Assembly (NCBI GenBank): GCA_910588205.1
Contig: CAJUQK010000001.1
Span: 1 to 64,000, forward strand
From: an uncultured Eggerthellaceae bacterium
Lineage (GTDB): Bacteria > Actinomycetota > Coriobacteriia > Coriobacteriales > Eggerthellaceae
Length of the DNA stretch: 64,000 nt
Direction of reading: 5' to 3'
The notes beneath the pieces are model-generated. The model saw nothing but the letters and a program-made list of their open reading frames with translations, was not told where the DNA came from and did no database searches. The translations under genes and the position numbers were made by a program. Shown here in pieces: positions 40,201-47,445 of the stretch (its first letter is position 1; each line of letters begins with the position of its first letter).

Positions 40201-40741
40201 CCTGGACCTCCGCATCCCGAAAGGGAGCCTTACCGCCGTGGTCGGTCCAAGCGGGGCAGGGAAGAGCACCTTCGCGAAGCTCATCTCCCGCATCCTTAGA
40301 CCCACCGTTGGTACCGTGCGCATCCAGGGCAGCGTCGGGTTGATAGAGCAGGATGCCTATGTGTTCCATAAGAGCTTGCGGGAGAACCTTCTGATAGCTG
40401 ATGGTGCGGCAACGGATGACCAGCTGGTGCGCGTGCTGGGCCAAGTGGGGCTCTCGGGGCTGTTGGAGCGGTTGCCGAAGGGGTTGGACAGTATGCTGGC
40501 CGCTGGGGGAGAGGACGTATCGGGGGGTGAGGCCTGCCGCATCACCGTTGCCCGAGCGCTCTTGGCAGGGTTTGATACCATCATCCTCGATGAGCCGTTC
40601 CGTGCGCTTGATCCTGATACCGAACGGGCCGTCATGGATACCATCCAGGAGACCCTGGCTGACAAGACGGTGATCGTCATAACCCATCATATCCAGGATA
40701 TCCGCCGCTTCGACGATGTCATCTTCATGACCGCTCCGTGA
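37208..40741 (+). CDS. cydDC: Fused CydD-CydC type ABC exporter
   Basis: Both half-transporters are in one chain of about 1177 residues. Each half has six spans plus an ATPase. The CydD-like half has Walker A GPSGAGKSTLLD (about 377), LSGGEAHRVALARAL and VVLDEPTAHLD. The CydC-like half has GPSGAGKSTFAK (about 1013), VSGGEACRITVARAL and IILDEPFRALD. CydDC exports thiols (cysteine, glutathione) and supports cytochrome bd assembly, but no cydAB is present in this window. ATG 37208 is taken; an in-frame GTG at 37184 overlaps the previous gene, and neither has a strong ribosome binding site. Another thiol or peptide exporter with the same architecture is possible. Confidence 0.82.
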   Translation: MGDDGLRGIQGVRAQRGICLGLSFGSAVLICAQCAALGFAITSLWQGVPLSEVIWAVLGFISCFAGRLGLSALEDFLSCRFAFRVSGKLEREYLNALAFSGPALVQRFGPASSVLTATTDITKIRDYIASILPKRVSMVVIPLSLCVAIFAFDEVSGFIVAVCFPFIIIFMRLVGHTASDDAARRHEGFAQMSDHFMDALRGLSTLRVFGRAQGYGKAVFAASEEYRRQVMRTLRTATLSSTVLDIFATCGLAAVAIMLGFRLVEGEVSFFPALCVLLLVPEFFIPIRRFAKGFHASLEGRSALTQVRQAIGFATDAASQQVGYESMENEPDLICALNRSGLPHIRFEGVRFSYGSAPHILKDATFDLGRPRLVVVTGPSGAGKSTLLDILAGFTDPTSGRICVNGAEAETLKRADWHSHVAYIPQRPHIFNASLRDNVRLLDPKATDERIADALRQVGLGRLVEEGEGLDALLGEGGRPLSGGEAHRVALARALADPGRRVVVLDEPTAHLDIITEYDLERTLQEAFASKLVIMATHRLRWTERADVNLVVEGGRVRMEGPRAQTRGVEDDLDWFRSHMSKRGNEGVVDGPVAPTSPQRKEPFDEDASAAVPQSGPFLVRMLFRNHAGLALLSILLSVVAALFASALMFTSGYMISLAAAIPFTVLALHLPSILVRIFGVGKPLIDYIERLLGHDWVLRATSLLRRRLFEAVERQEGVQRTFKLGDALATLTEDIAAVQDLFLRCVFPLACALILVLIVPLAASFASALLGAALFVLMFLATVGIGVGALLADRGKLEEAQVTTRSLYSVLTDHVLGIRDVILSGQGSAFAERIARVHERSDGLERSLAARKRLRSFACQLLMGFAVVLCLIWSSQVFTLATDGVSFAGGGQEGVLVGLLANLAPTGEAPWPPNWITAFSICLFPLIEFLLPATEAFLEGHATRQGAQRLGLILGGAHSTVRAVRAHVAPVRDVSWAVEMEGVGLSFPGCSRPVLRGLDLRIPKGSLTAVVGPSGAGKSTFAKLISRILRPTVGTVRIQGSVGLIEQDAYVFHKSLRENLLIADGAATDDQLVRVLGQVGLSGLLERLPKGLDSMLAAGGEDVSGGEACRITVARALLAGFDTIILDEPFRALDPDTERAVMDTIQETLADKTVIVITHHIQDIRRFDDVIFMTAP

Positions 40742-40774
40742 GGATCTTAGGGAGGATCATCGTCGCGGGGTCGC

Positions 40775-41569
40775 TCAAACGGACAGCGCCCAGAAGTTGC
40801 GAGCTTGGGAGATGATGGTATCCAGGCTCCATGTTTGCTTGCTCCGCTCAGGGGAATTGGGGTCTCGCACCTCTATGGCACTCGGCTCATCGCCGCCCGC
40901 CAGCAGGATGAAATGTCCATCAGTGGTGAAATCCCCTGGTCCCACGCAGCACATGACAGGATGGCCCATGCGCAGCTGGGTCATGATGACATCATTGCTG
41001 GCAGGTAGCTCTCGCGAGCGTATCCCCAGCTTCTGAGCACCTTCCTTCATGAAGCTCCAGCTGGTGGCGCCGGCGTCTACGAACCCGTGCGTTTCGCTGA
41101 AGCGGCTCATCTCTACCGGCCCCAAAGAGGTCTTGCCTGTGAGGTAGATATAGGCCATGGAGAGGGCCACAGGTCCACAGCCGTGCGTGCTGATCGTGGC
41201 ACCGGCATAGGGCTCCTGGCCCCAGGCCTCGTCGATCTGATAGAGGTAGGGCATCTCTCCGCGCTTCCATTGGGATACCGGCGTGCTTAGCTTCCCCGAG
41301 CGGCTCACTTGGCCAGAGGGTGCGCTGCCCGTTGCATTCGCTGATCCCAGCAGCCCGCCATCCTTCACGGTGGTGAGCACCATCCCTAACAGGATGACAG
41401 CAAAGGCCAATGATGCCACCATGGCTATGGCTTTGAGCGCAGGTAGCGGTGCTGGTTGGGTAGGCGTGGGGCGATAGGGAACGTTCCGTTCGGAAAAGGT
41501 GGGCGCGACGCTCCGAGTTCGGTATCGAGGGTTGTAGTTGAGGGTAGGTCGAGGCGGATAGGTGCCCAT
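40775..41569 (-). CDS. Membrane-anchored C39-like cysteine peptidase
   Basis: It has 264 residues. A Pro-rich cytoplasmic N-terminus (about 1-45) leads to one span (about 46-70, MVASLAFAVILLGMVLTTV), so the catalytic domain is outside. The peptidase_C39_2-type domain has the nucleophile in STHGCGPVALSMAYIYLTG, a His in TDGHFILLAGG and the acid in VRDPNSPERS. I place the start at ATG 41569 with AAGGAG 5 nt upstream; the in-frame TTG 41590 lies further out. It is divergent from a VanRS-like two-component system. It may cleave wall-linked or secreted peptides; double-glycine leader peptidase activity is less likely because no exporter is attached. Confidence 0.85.
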   Translation of the reverse strand: MGTYPPRPTLNYNPRYRTRSVAPTFSERNVPYRPTPTQPAPLPALKAIAMVASLAFAVILLGMVLTTVKDGGLLGSANATGSAPSGQVSRSGKLSTPVSQWKRGEMPYLYQIDEAWGQEPYAGATISTHGCGPVALSMAYIYLTGKTSLGPVEMSRFSETHGFVDAGATSWSFMKEGAQKLGIRSRELPASNDVIMTQLRMGHPVMCCVGPGDFTTDGHFILLAGGDEPSAIEVRDPNSPERSKQTWSLDTIISQARNFWALSV

Positions 41570-41598
41570 GGGTGCTCCTTTCTCAGGCAAGCCTCATA

Positions 41599-41672
41599 TC
41601 AGGGCCTGAGAGAAGCCTATTCGAGCACCCCCTTAACCTTCCCATAGCGAAATCCTAAGTTTTCCTTAATTC
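41599..41672. promoter_or_regulatory. Operator-like repeats between the C39 gene and the response regulator
   Basis: In an A/T-rich patch, CCTTAA occurs at 41631-41636 and 41664-41669, with CCTAA at 41654-41658. The last two copies are 10 bp apart, one helical turn, as in OmpR-family tandem sites (TTAAGG-N4-TTAGG on the minus strand). The palindrome TCAGGGCCTGA (41599-41609) lies closer to the C39 gene. A shared control region for both genes is plausible. Confidence 0.45.
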
Positions 41673-41718
41673 ATGTCTCGGGAGAGCATTCTAGTCAGAT
41701 GAAGCCCCTCTTGGTCTC

Positions 41719-41724
41719 TACAAT
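41719..41724 (+). promoter_or_regulatory. -10 element for a leaderless response-regulator mRNA
   Basis: TACAAT ends 6 nt before the ATG at 41731. There is no Shine-Dalgarno sequence before that ATG, so transcription probably begins at or next to the start codon. The -35 region is weak (CAGATG at a 17-nt spacing), which suits an activator-dependent promoter. Confidence 0.5.
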
Positions 41725-41730
41725 AGGCCC

Positions 41731-42465
41731 ATGGATTACTCTTCGAATAAGCGCATCCTGGTGGTGGATGATGAGGTTGCCATCGCTGATCTGGTGGCTA
41801 GCATCTTCCAAGGGGAAGGTTTCTCTGTCCGGGCATGCTATGGGCCTGAAGAGGCCTTGGAGGCGGTCCGCTCAGAGGCTTTCGACCTAGCTCTCATAGA
41901 TATCATGATGCCGGGGATGGATGGCCTTGAGCTTCTCCCTAAGCTCAGAGCAGCCTCGGCTTCCATGCCCGTCATCTTCCTCACCGCCAAGGATGAAGAG
42001 GCCGACATCGTGGTGGGCTTCTCCTTGGGAGCGGAGGACTACGTGACGAAACCCTTCAAGCCGCGAGAACTGGTGGCTCGGGTGAGAGCACGGCTCCGAC
42101 GCGGAGGTCGCTCATTCTCTGAAGAGGATTCCCACGAGCTGGCTCAGCTATCCAGCGCAGGCATCATCATGGACGTCAAGGCCCATCAAGCCTCTCTCTA
42201 CGATATCCCGCTCACCCTCACCCCGAAGGAGTTCGGCATCCTGCAGTTGCTGCTTTCGCGTCAGGGGGAACCCGTGTCGGCAAAAGAGCTCTATGAGCAG
42301 GTGTGGCAAGAGCCAGCCAACGCCTCATCCACGAACACGATCATGGTGCACATCCGTCATCTGCGTCAGAAGCTGGCGAACATAGATTCATCCGTGGAGT
42401 TCATTCAAACGGCTTGGGGTGTGGGGTATAGGATCGCCAAGGGCCCAGAAGGGGGGCGGATATGA
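41731..42465 (+). CDS. OmpR/VanR-type response regulator
   Basis: This is a cytosolic transcription regulator of 244 residues. The receiver domain (about 8-120) has the acidic pair in LVVDDEVAIAD, phospho-acceptor Asp57 in LALIDIMMPGMDG, and the Lys in YVTKPFKPREL. The C-terminal winged helix (about 145-240) has LTPKEFGILQLLLSRQGEPVS in pieces and the recognition helix STNTIMVHIRHLRQKL. Wording of the receiver is close to VanR-type regulators. It overlaps the kinase gene by 4 nt (ATGA). Confidence 0.93.
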   Translation: MDYSSNKRILVVDDEVAIADLVASIFQGEGFSVRACYGPEEALEAVRSEAFDLALIDIMMPGMDGLELLPKLRAASASMPVIFLTAKDEEADIVVGFSLGAEDYVTKPFKPRELVARVRARLRRGGRSFSEEDSHELAQLSSAGIIMDVKAHQASLYDIPLTLTPKEFGILQLLLSRQGEPVSAKELYEQVWQEPANASSTNTIMVHIRHLRQKLANIDSSVEFIQTAWGVGYRIAKGPEGGRI

Positions 42466-43961
42466 GGAGGGAGCGCTACTCTGACCAGGCACGTTTGCTT
42501 CGACGACGGCTCTCCTTGAAGCTGTTTCGGGATTGGCTCATCTATACCGCGCTCTTCGCTTCTGTGGCCTTGGTGCTCAACGCCATGCTGGTACCGCGCA
42601 TCGCTGATGATATCGCCGATGCCACTTCCGAATGGCGTTACTGGGATCTCGCTGATTATTCTCTGGAGACCTGCCTGGATGGGCTGGATGGACACCTTCT
42701 GGCGATGCAAGAGGCGAGCGGAGATCCCTCTGAAGACGAGGACCGCCGTCAAAGCATCCTCTACGAGATAGAGCTTGCCTTTGAGATCATGGCAGCTAAG
42801 GGGACGCCTCTTGAAGATATCTTGGCTGACGGCTCCATCAGTCGTGATACCTCCGAAGAGCTGGCTCCTTCCACCCATCTGCTCGTTACCTTGGATGGGT
42901 CGCGACCTGAGTGGTTCACGCTGGATGAACTGCGTCAGCAGCTCATCTATAAGGATGCGCTGAGCAACGGCTCTTCTTTGGAGGATTGGCAGTTCTATTC
43001 CACAGAGTCCACCGTCGAGGGACGGGATCTCTCGGTCTATAAGAGCATCCGTGCTCTCAAGCTGCCCATCGCCCTCGGGTCCTATCTGTTGGGTTGCATC
43101 GCGGTGGTACTGGTAGGATTCGGAAGGTCCCTTCGCTATTTCGACGAGCTCTCCCGGGCTGTGGGCGGTCTGTTGTCCGACAAGGAAAAGCCCGTGGAGC
43201 TTTCTCGGGACCTGCTCATCACCCAGAGCGAATTGAACGACATCCGCCTGTCTTCCTTGGCTGATGAGCGGGCGGCGAAGGCGGCAGAGCAGCGCAAAGA
43301 CGAGCTGGTGGCCTATCTGGCTCATGACATCAAAACACCCCTCACCTCTGTTCTGGGCTATCTGCTGCTCTTGGATGAGGCTCCCGATATGGATTCAGGC
43401 ACCCAGAGGCGCTACATCAAGACGGCGGTTGACAAGGCAGAGCGCCTGGAGGGCCTGATCGATGAGTTCTTCGAGATAACCCGCTACAACCTTCAATCCA
43501 TTCCCATAGAGCGAGAACAGGTCGATCTTACGATGCTCTGCCAGCAGGTGGCTGATGAATTCTTCCCAGAGGCAGAGGCGCGTTCCTTGACGCTGGCCGT
43601 GACGGGACCGAAGGAGGCGAAGGCTTTCGTGGATCCAGACAAGCTGGCCCGAGCGGTGGGGAATGTGGTGCGCAATGCCGTTGCTTTCGCCGACAGCGAC
43701 ACGACAGTCGATATCAGCCTCGAGCCGGATGCAGACCGATGGAGGTTGACCGTCGCGGATCAAGGCAAGGAGATATCCCCTGCGCACCTGGAGAGCATCT
43801 TCGAGAAGTTCTACCGGGAGGATGCCTCCCGCTCTTCTGCTTCTGGCCGTGCGGGGCTCGGGTTAGCTATCGCCAAGGAGATCGTCTTGGCCCATAAGGG
43901 CGCCATCACCGCAACCAGCGAAGAGGGCTTCACCGCCTTCGTCATCATGCTGCCCCGATGA
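42462..43961 (+). CDS. VanS-type sensor histidine kinase
   Basis: This is a membrane sensor of 499 residues. Span 1 (about 22-42) is followed by an extracytoplasmic sensor segment of about 150 residues rich in acidic residues, span 2 (about 203-223), and a HAMP-like linker. The HisKA domain has His288 in YLAHDIKTPLTSVLGY, and the ATPase domain has an N-box near NVVRNAVAFAD, DQGKEISP, and the GLGLAIAKEIV G2 box. The H-box matches VanS/BaeS-type kinases. The signal is not known; given the neighbours it may be wall stress or an extracellular peptide. Confidence 0.93.
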   Translation: MRRERYSDQARLLRRRLSLKLFRDWLIYTALFASVALVLNAMLVPRIADDIADATSEWRYWDLADYSLETCLDGLDGHLLAMQEASGDPSEDEDRRQSILYEIELAFEIMAAKGTPLEDILADGSISRDTSEELAPSTHLLVTLDGSRPEWFTLDELRQQLIYKDALSNGSSLEDWQFYSTESTVEGRDLSVYKSIRALKLPIALGSYLLGCIAVVLVGFGRSLRYFDELSRAVGGLLSDKEKPVELSRDLLITQSELNDIRLSSLADERAAKAAEQRKDELVAYLAHDIKTPLTSVLGYLLLLDEAPDMDSGTQRRYIKTAVDKAERLEGLIDEFFEITRYNLQSIPIEREQVDLTMLCQQVADEFFPEAEARSLTLAVTGPKEAKAFVDPDKLARAVGNVVRNAVAFADSDTTVDISLEPDADRWRLTVADQGKEISPAHLESIFEKFYREDASRSSASGRAGLGLAIAKEIVLAHKGAITATSEEGFTAFVIMLPR

Positions 43962-44093
43962 GGAGGATATGCACGGCACTCTTTTCCGCTCGAGGTCAGG
44001 CGCGGAGGACCCCCTTCTTCCTCTGCGAGCCTGCTGGAGAAGATGGGATCTCCATCCTTTTCATCCCATGCGTTTGAGGCTATCATGCATCCT

Positions 44094-44282
44094 ATGGCAA
44101 AACATGAAGAATACGACTGGCTCAACGATCCGTTCGATGAGAAGAAGATCGCCGAAGAACAAGAGCAGGCGAAGATGTCTGGCTGCTCTCGGATGGGCGT
44201 GCTCATCGCAGCCATCGTGGTCATCGTCATCATCGTGCTCTTCGCCTTCGTTTCGTGCTCCGTTCTCACCCTCGGTGCTTGA
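44094..44282 (+). CDS. Small single-span membrane protein, 62 residues
   Basis: I recognise no family. The cytosolic N-terminus is strongly charged (MAKHEEYDWLNDPFDEKKIAEE), then comes one long span (about 34-56, Ile/Val-rich) ending FVSCSVLTLGA. A TATCAT -10-like box (44081-44086), with TTTTCA 17 nt upstream, ends 7 nt before ATG 44094, so a leaderless transcript is possible. Alternatively ATG 44085 has GAGG 5 nt upstream. It sits between the sensor kinase and dusB, whose GTG follows its stop by 3 nt. It could be a small accessory or regulator of the two-component system (inference). Confidence 0.65.
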   Translation: MAKHEEYDWLNDPFDEKKIAEEQEQAKMSGCSRMGVLIAAIVVIVIIVLFAFVSCSVLTLGA

Positions 44283-44285
44283 TCC

Positions 44286-45266
44286 GTGGCATTGGCAGGC
44301 GGTTTTTTCCGAGGCCATCCGGTGTTGCTGGCTCCTATGGCAGGGGTCACCGATGCTGCTTTTCGCGCGCTGTGCCGGGAACAGGGGGCTGATCTCACCT
44401 ATACGGAGATGGTATCTGCCAAAGGGCTCTCCTACGCCAATGACAAGACGCGTCATCTGGTGGATCTCGGCGAAGGGGAGACGGCAGTGGCTGTGCAACT
44501 TTTCGGTCATGAGCCGGATACCCTCGCTTCCATGGCTGCTTGGGTAGAGCAAAAGCTGGGAGAGCGTCTGGTGCTCGTGGATATCAACATGGGCTGCCCG
44601 GCCCGCAAGATCGTCTCCAAGGGGGATGGGAGCGCCCTCATGAAGGATGTCCCGTTAGCCGCCTCCATCGTGTCAGCGGTGAAGGCCGCCGTGGATCATC
44701 CCGTCACTGCCAAGTTCCGTCGTGGCTGGTCTGAGGAGGCGGGAGAGAGCGCTCCGGCCTTCGCGCGCGCCCTGGAGGAGGCGGGGGCTGACGCCCTGTG
44801 CGTCCATGGGCGCTATTCCACCCAGATGTATCGGGGTCAGGCCAGTTGGGGTGCGGTGGCTCGGGTGAAGGAGGCCGTTTCCATCCCCGTCATCGGCAAT
44901 GGCGATGTGCGAGGCGGCTTGGATGCTCGGGCCCTAGTGGAGGAGACCGGCTGCGATGGCGTCATGGTGGCCCGTGCCGCAGAGGGCAACCCGTGGATCT
45001 TCGCCGAGATGAAAGCAGCCCTCAAGGGTGCTCCTGCCCCCGTGCCCCCAACGGCCCAAGAGCGCATGGGTATGGCGAAGCGCCATGTCCGGATGCTCCA
45101 CGAGCTCAAAGCCGGACGCCTGGCCCCCATGCGCAAGCATGGTGCTTGGTATGTCGCTGGCCTCCCCGGGGCGTCTGTGGCCCGGGGACGTTTGAACCAA
45201 TGCACCGCCGTCGAGGAGTTCTGCGCGGTATTCGATGCGGTAGCGGAGCGCAGTCATGCCGCATGA
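44286..45266 (+). CDS. dusB: tRNA-dihydrouridine synthase (DusB type)
   Basis: This flavoenzyme reduces uridines in the tRNA D-loop. It has 326 residues. The FMN TIM barrel starts PVLLAPMAGVTDAAFRALC, with VQLFGHEP, DINMGCPARKIVSKGDGSALMKD holding the catalytic Cys, and IGNGDV and GCDGVMVARAAEGNPWIF. The C-terminal helical domain ends in a shortened tail. The start is GTG 44286. The hemW ATG lies inside its last codons. Confidence 0.92.
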   Translation: MALAGGFFRGHPVLLAPMAGVTDAAFRALCREQGADLTYTEMVSAKGLSYANDKTRHLVDLGEGETAVAVQLFGHEPDTLASMAAWVEQKLGERLVLVDINMGCPARKIVSKGDGSALMKDVPLAASIVSAVKAAVDHPVTAKFRRGWSEEAGESAPAFARALEEAGADALCVHGRYSTQMYRGQASWGAVARVKEAVSIPVIGNGDVRGGLDARALVEETGCDGVMVARAAEGNPWIFAEMKAALKGAPAPVPPTAQERMGMAKRHVRMLHELKAGRLAPMRKHGAWYVAGLPGASVARGRLNQCTAVEEFCAVFDAVAERSHAA

Positions 45267-46362
45267 TGCTTACCAGGGGCTCTACATCCATGTGCCCTTC
45301 TGCGCCTCCAAATGCCACTACTGTGATTTCGACTCCCTGCCCTATGGCTCCGATGATCCCTACCTCGGCGAATATGTCGAAGGGTTGATAGGGGACATCC
45401 GGCGGCTTTCCAAGGAGGGGGAGCTCTCTTCCATTCAGACCATCTATCTGGGTGGTGGCACCCCTACCCATCTAGGGGCGAAGCATCTCGCCTCGCTCAT
45501 GTACGCTTTGAGCCTCTTCGTGGATCTCTCCTGTGTGCAGGAATACACCGTGGAGGCCAATCCGGAGAGCCTGACCGAGCCTTTGGTGAAGGATATGTGG
45601 GCGCTGGGAGCGAATCGGCTGTCCTTGGGCGTGCAATCCTTCGACGATGATCTGCTCAAAGCCATCGGGCGCATCCACTCCGCATCAGATGCGCTGCGCG
45701 CCTTGGAAGCAGCGCAGACGCGCTTCGATAACGTGAGCCTTGACCTCATGTGCGGCCTTCCCGGACAGACCGCGGAGGGTTCAGCAGCAGATGTGGCCCA
45801 GGCGGTGAGCCTGGGCGTTCCCCATGTGAGCCTCTATCCGCTTTCCTTGGAGAAGGGTACCAAGCTCTACCGGCGTCGCCGCAAGCTTGACCTGCCTACG
45901 GAAGACGAGCAGGCGGATATGATGGAAGAGGCTCATCGGCTGCTGGCAGAGGCGGGGCTTCATCGCTACGAGGTGGCAAGCCATGCCCGCCCCGGCTTCG
46001 AGGCCAAGCACAATCAGAGCTATTGGATGGGGGTGCCCTATCTGGGGCTGGGGCGCTCGGCGGTCACCATGACCCAGAATGATGAGCGACGCATGCGGGT
46101 GCGCAACGGTGAGGTGGAAGACGATCTGGATGCTGTTCAGATGGCGGCAGAGGATGCCATGCTGGCCATGCGGATGACGGCAGGCCTTTCGAGGGAGCGG
46201 GCTGCTCGGATGGCCGAGCTGCTCCCGGAGCTGCCGGAGTGCCTTTGCCGCCTGGAAGCTCTTGGCCTCCTCGCCCAAGATGAGGCGGGTTGGCATCCCA
46301 CCGAGCGGGGATGGCTTTTGGGCAATGAGCTTTTCGGCGAGCTTCTCTCCCTTGCACCTTGA
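45256..46362 (+). CDS. hemW: Heme chaperone HemW (radical SAM)
   Basis: This is a relative of coproporphyrinogen III dehydrogenase that binds heme and a radical SAM cluster. It has 368 residues. The cluster motif is Cys16-x3-Cys20-x2-Cys23 in HVPFCASKCHYCDF. Further blocks are YLGGGTPTHLG, EANPESLTEP, GVQSFDDDLLKAIGR, DLMCGLPGQT and a C-terminal HemN-like domain. Length near 370 and the lack of the extra HemN N-terminal residues favour HemW over true HemN. GGAG lies 7 nt before the ATG. Its TGA overlaps the hrcA promoter -35. Confidence 0.9.
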   Translation: MPHDAYQGLYIHVPFCASKCHYCDFDSLPYGSDDPYLGEYVEGLIGDIRRLSKEGELSSIQTIYLGGGTPTHLGAKHLASLMYALSLFVDLSCVQEYTVEANPESLTEPLVKDMWALGANRLSLGVQSFDDDLLKAIGRIHSASDALRALEAAQTRFDNVSLDLMCGLPGQTAEGSAADVAQAVSLGVPHVSLYPLSLEKGTKLYRRRRKLDLPTEDEQADMMEEAHRLLAEAGLHRYEVASHARPGFEAKHNQSYWMGVPYLGLGRSAVTMTQNDERRMRVRNGEVEDDLDAVQMAAEDAMLAMRMTAGLSRERAARMAELLPELPECLCRLEALGLLAQDEAGWHPTERGWLLGNELFGELLSLAP

Positions 46363-46392
46363 TTGCTGGCACTCGAGCAGCTAGACTGCTAG
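46359..46392 (+). promoter_or_regulatory. hrcA promoter with CIRCE operator
   Basis: The -35 TTGATT (46359-46364) and -10 TAGACT (46382-46387) are 17 nt apart. Overlapping them is CTGGCACTC-N9-GACTGCTAG (46366-46374, 46384-46392), matching CIRCE TTAGCACTC-N9-GAGTGCTAA at 14 of 18 arm positions with the exact 9-nt spacer. HrcA encoded downstream would repress its own operon at low temperature. Confidence 0.8.
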
Positions 46393-46429
46393 AAAACGGA
46401 TTCGGCATACAAGAAGGGTCACCGATACG

Positions 46430-47434
46430 ATGCTCTCGAATAGGCGCCAGCAGATCCTCTGTGCGTTGATAGAGGAGTACGTTGCCAATGCGTGCCCTGT
46501 TGGCTCGCGTACCATCGCCGAGCACCATGATCTGGGCGTGAGTCCCGCCACCATCCGCAATGAGCTCTCTGCTCTGGAGGAGGCGGGCTACATCACCCAG
46601 CCTCATACCTCTGCCGGTCGCATTCCCACGGATGCAGGGTATCGGGAGTTCGTCGATGAGATCCTCACGGCAGCCGATGGCGATCCTTTGCTCCCGCAAC
46701 CCTCTCAGATAGAGGCTATCCGTGCCAGCGCCGATGCCTTAGATGACCTGATCGAGCGTACCAATGCAGAGTTGGCGCGCTTCACCCAGTGCCTCTCGGT
46801 CATCATGGCTCCCAAGCAGGATGCTTCCCGCATTCGCCAGGTGTCCTTGGTGTCCCTCTCAGATCATGCGGCTCTCGTCGTTCTGGTCACCGAAGATGGT
46901 CAGGTGGCCAATGAGCATGCCCTCTTCGCAGATCCCGTCTTCTCTGAGGACCTCTCTCAGATGGGCGTCATCTTGAACGAGGGCATCCAGGGTCTCTCGG
47001 CTGAAGAGCTGGCTGTCGAAGGGGCTGTGGAGCCCCTGCTCAAAGGGCCGGCGGCCAAGATCATCGCTCGAGCGCTCAGGGCGGCAGCCGCACGCCTCAC
47101 CCGCACGCGGGCCACTCGCTCTGGCATGAGCACCCTTCTGCGCAAACCGGAGTTCCACGAATCCGAAGCGCTGCTGCCGGTGATGGAGATCCTGGAGGAT
47201 GACAGGGTGCTCTTCAAGGCCTTGGGGGAGAGCGGCATCTGTGAAGGGGATATCTGCATCAGGATCGGACGTGAGAACGCCTCTGAGCGCTTGTTCGGCG
47301 TATCGGTCATCGCCGGGGTCTATGGCCGCGGGGATGCTCAGGGGATCGTAGCCGTCATCGGGCCAACGCGCATGGATTATTCAAGGACCATCGGTGCTGT
47401 TCGGGCAGCCCAGGATGTCCTGAAAGACGAATGA
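46430..47434 (+). CDS. hrcA: Heat-inducible transcription repressor HrcA
   Basis: HrcA binds CIRCE and represses class I heat-shock genes. It has 334 residues. The N-terminal winged helix has RRQQILCALIEEYVANACPVGSR (in pieces), ATIRNELSALEEAGYITQPHTSAGRIPTD in its conserved order, and a C-terminal HrcA domain ending GPTRMDYSRTIGAVRAAQD. The ATG follows AAGAAGGGTCACCGATACG. Its own promoter carries a CIRCE. dnaJ follows after 11 nt; grpE and dnaK are not here. Confidence 0.95.
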   Translation: MLSNRRQQILCALIEEYVANACPVGSRTIAEHHDLGVSPATIRNELSALEEAGYITQPHTSAGRIPTDAGYREFVDEILTAADGDPLLPQPSQIEAIRASADALDDLIERTNAELARFTQCLSVIMAPKQDASRIRQVSLVSLSDHAALVVLVTEDGQVANEHALFADPVFSEDLSQMGVILNEGIQGLSAEELAVEGAVEPLLKGPAAKIIARALRAAAARLTRTRATRSGMSTLLRKPEFHESEALLPVMEILEDDRVLFKALGESGICEGDICIRIGRENASERLFGVSVIAGVYGRGDAQGIVAVIGPTRMDYSRTIGAVRAAQDVLKDE

Positions 47435-47445
47435 GGGGATAGAAG

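Noticed and set aside
40742..40774. Terminator between convergent cydDC and the C39 gene
   Set aside because: The 33-nt gap has no stem worth reporting.
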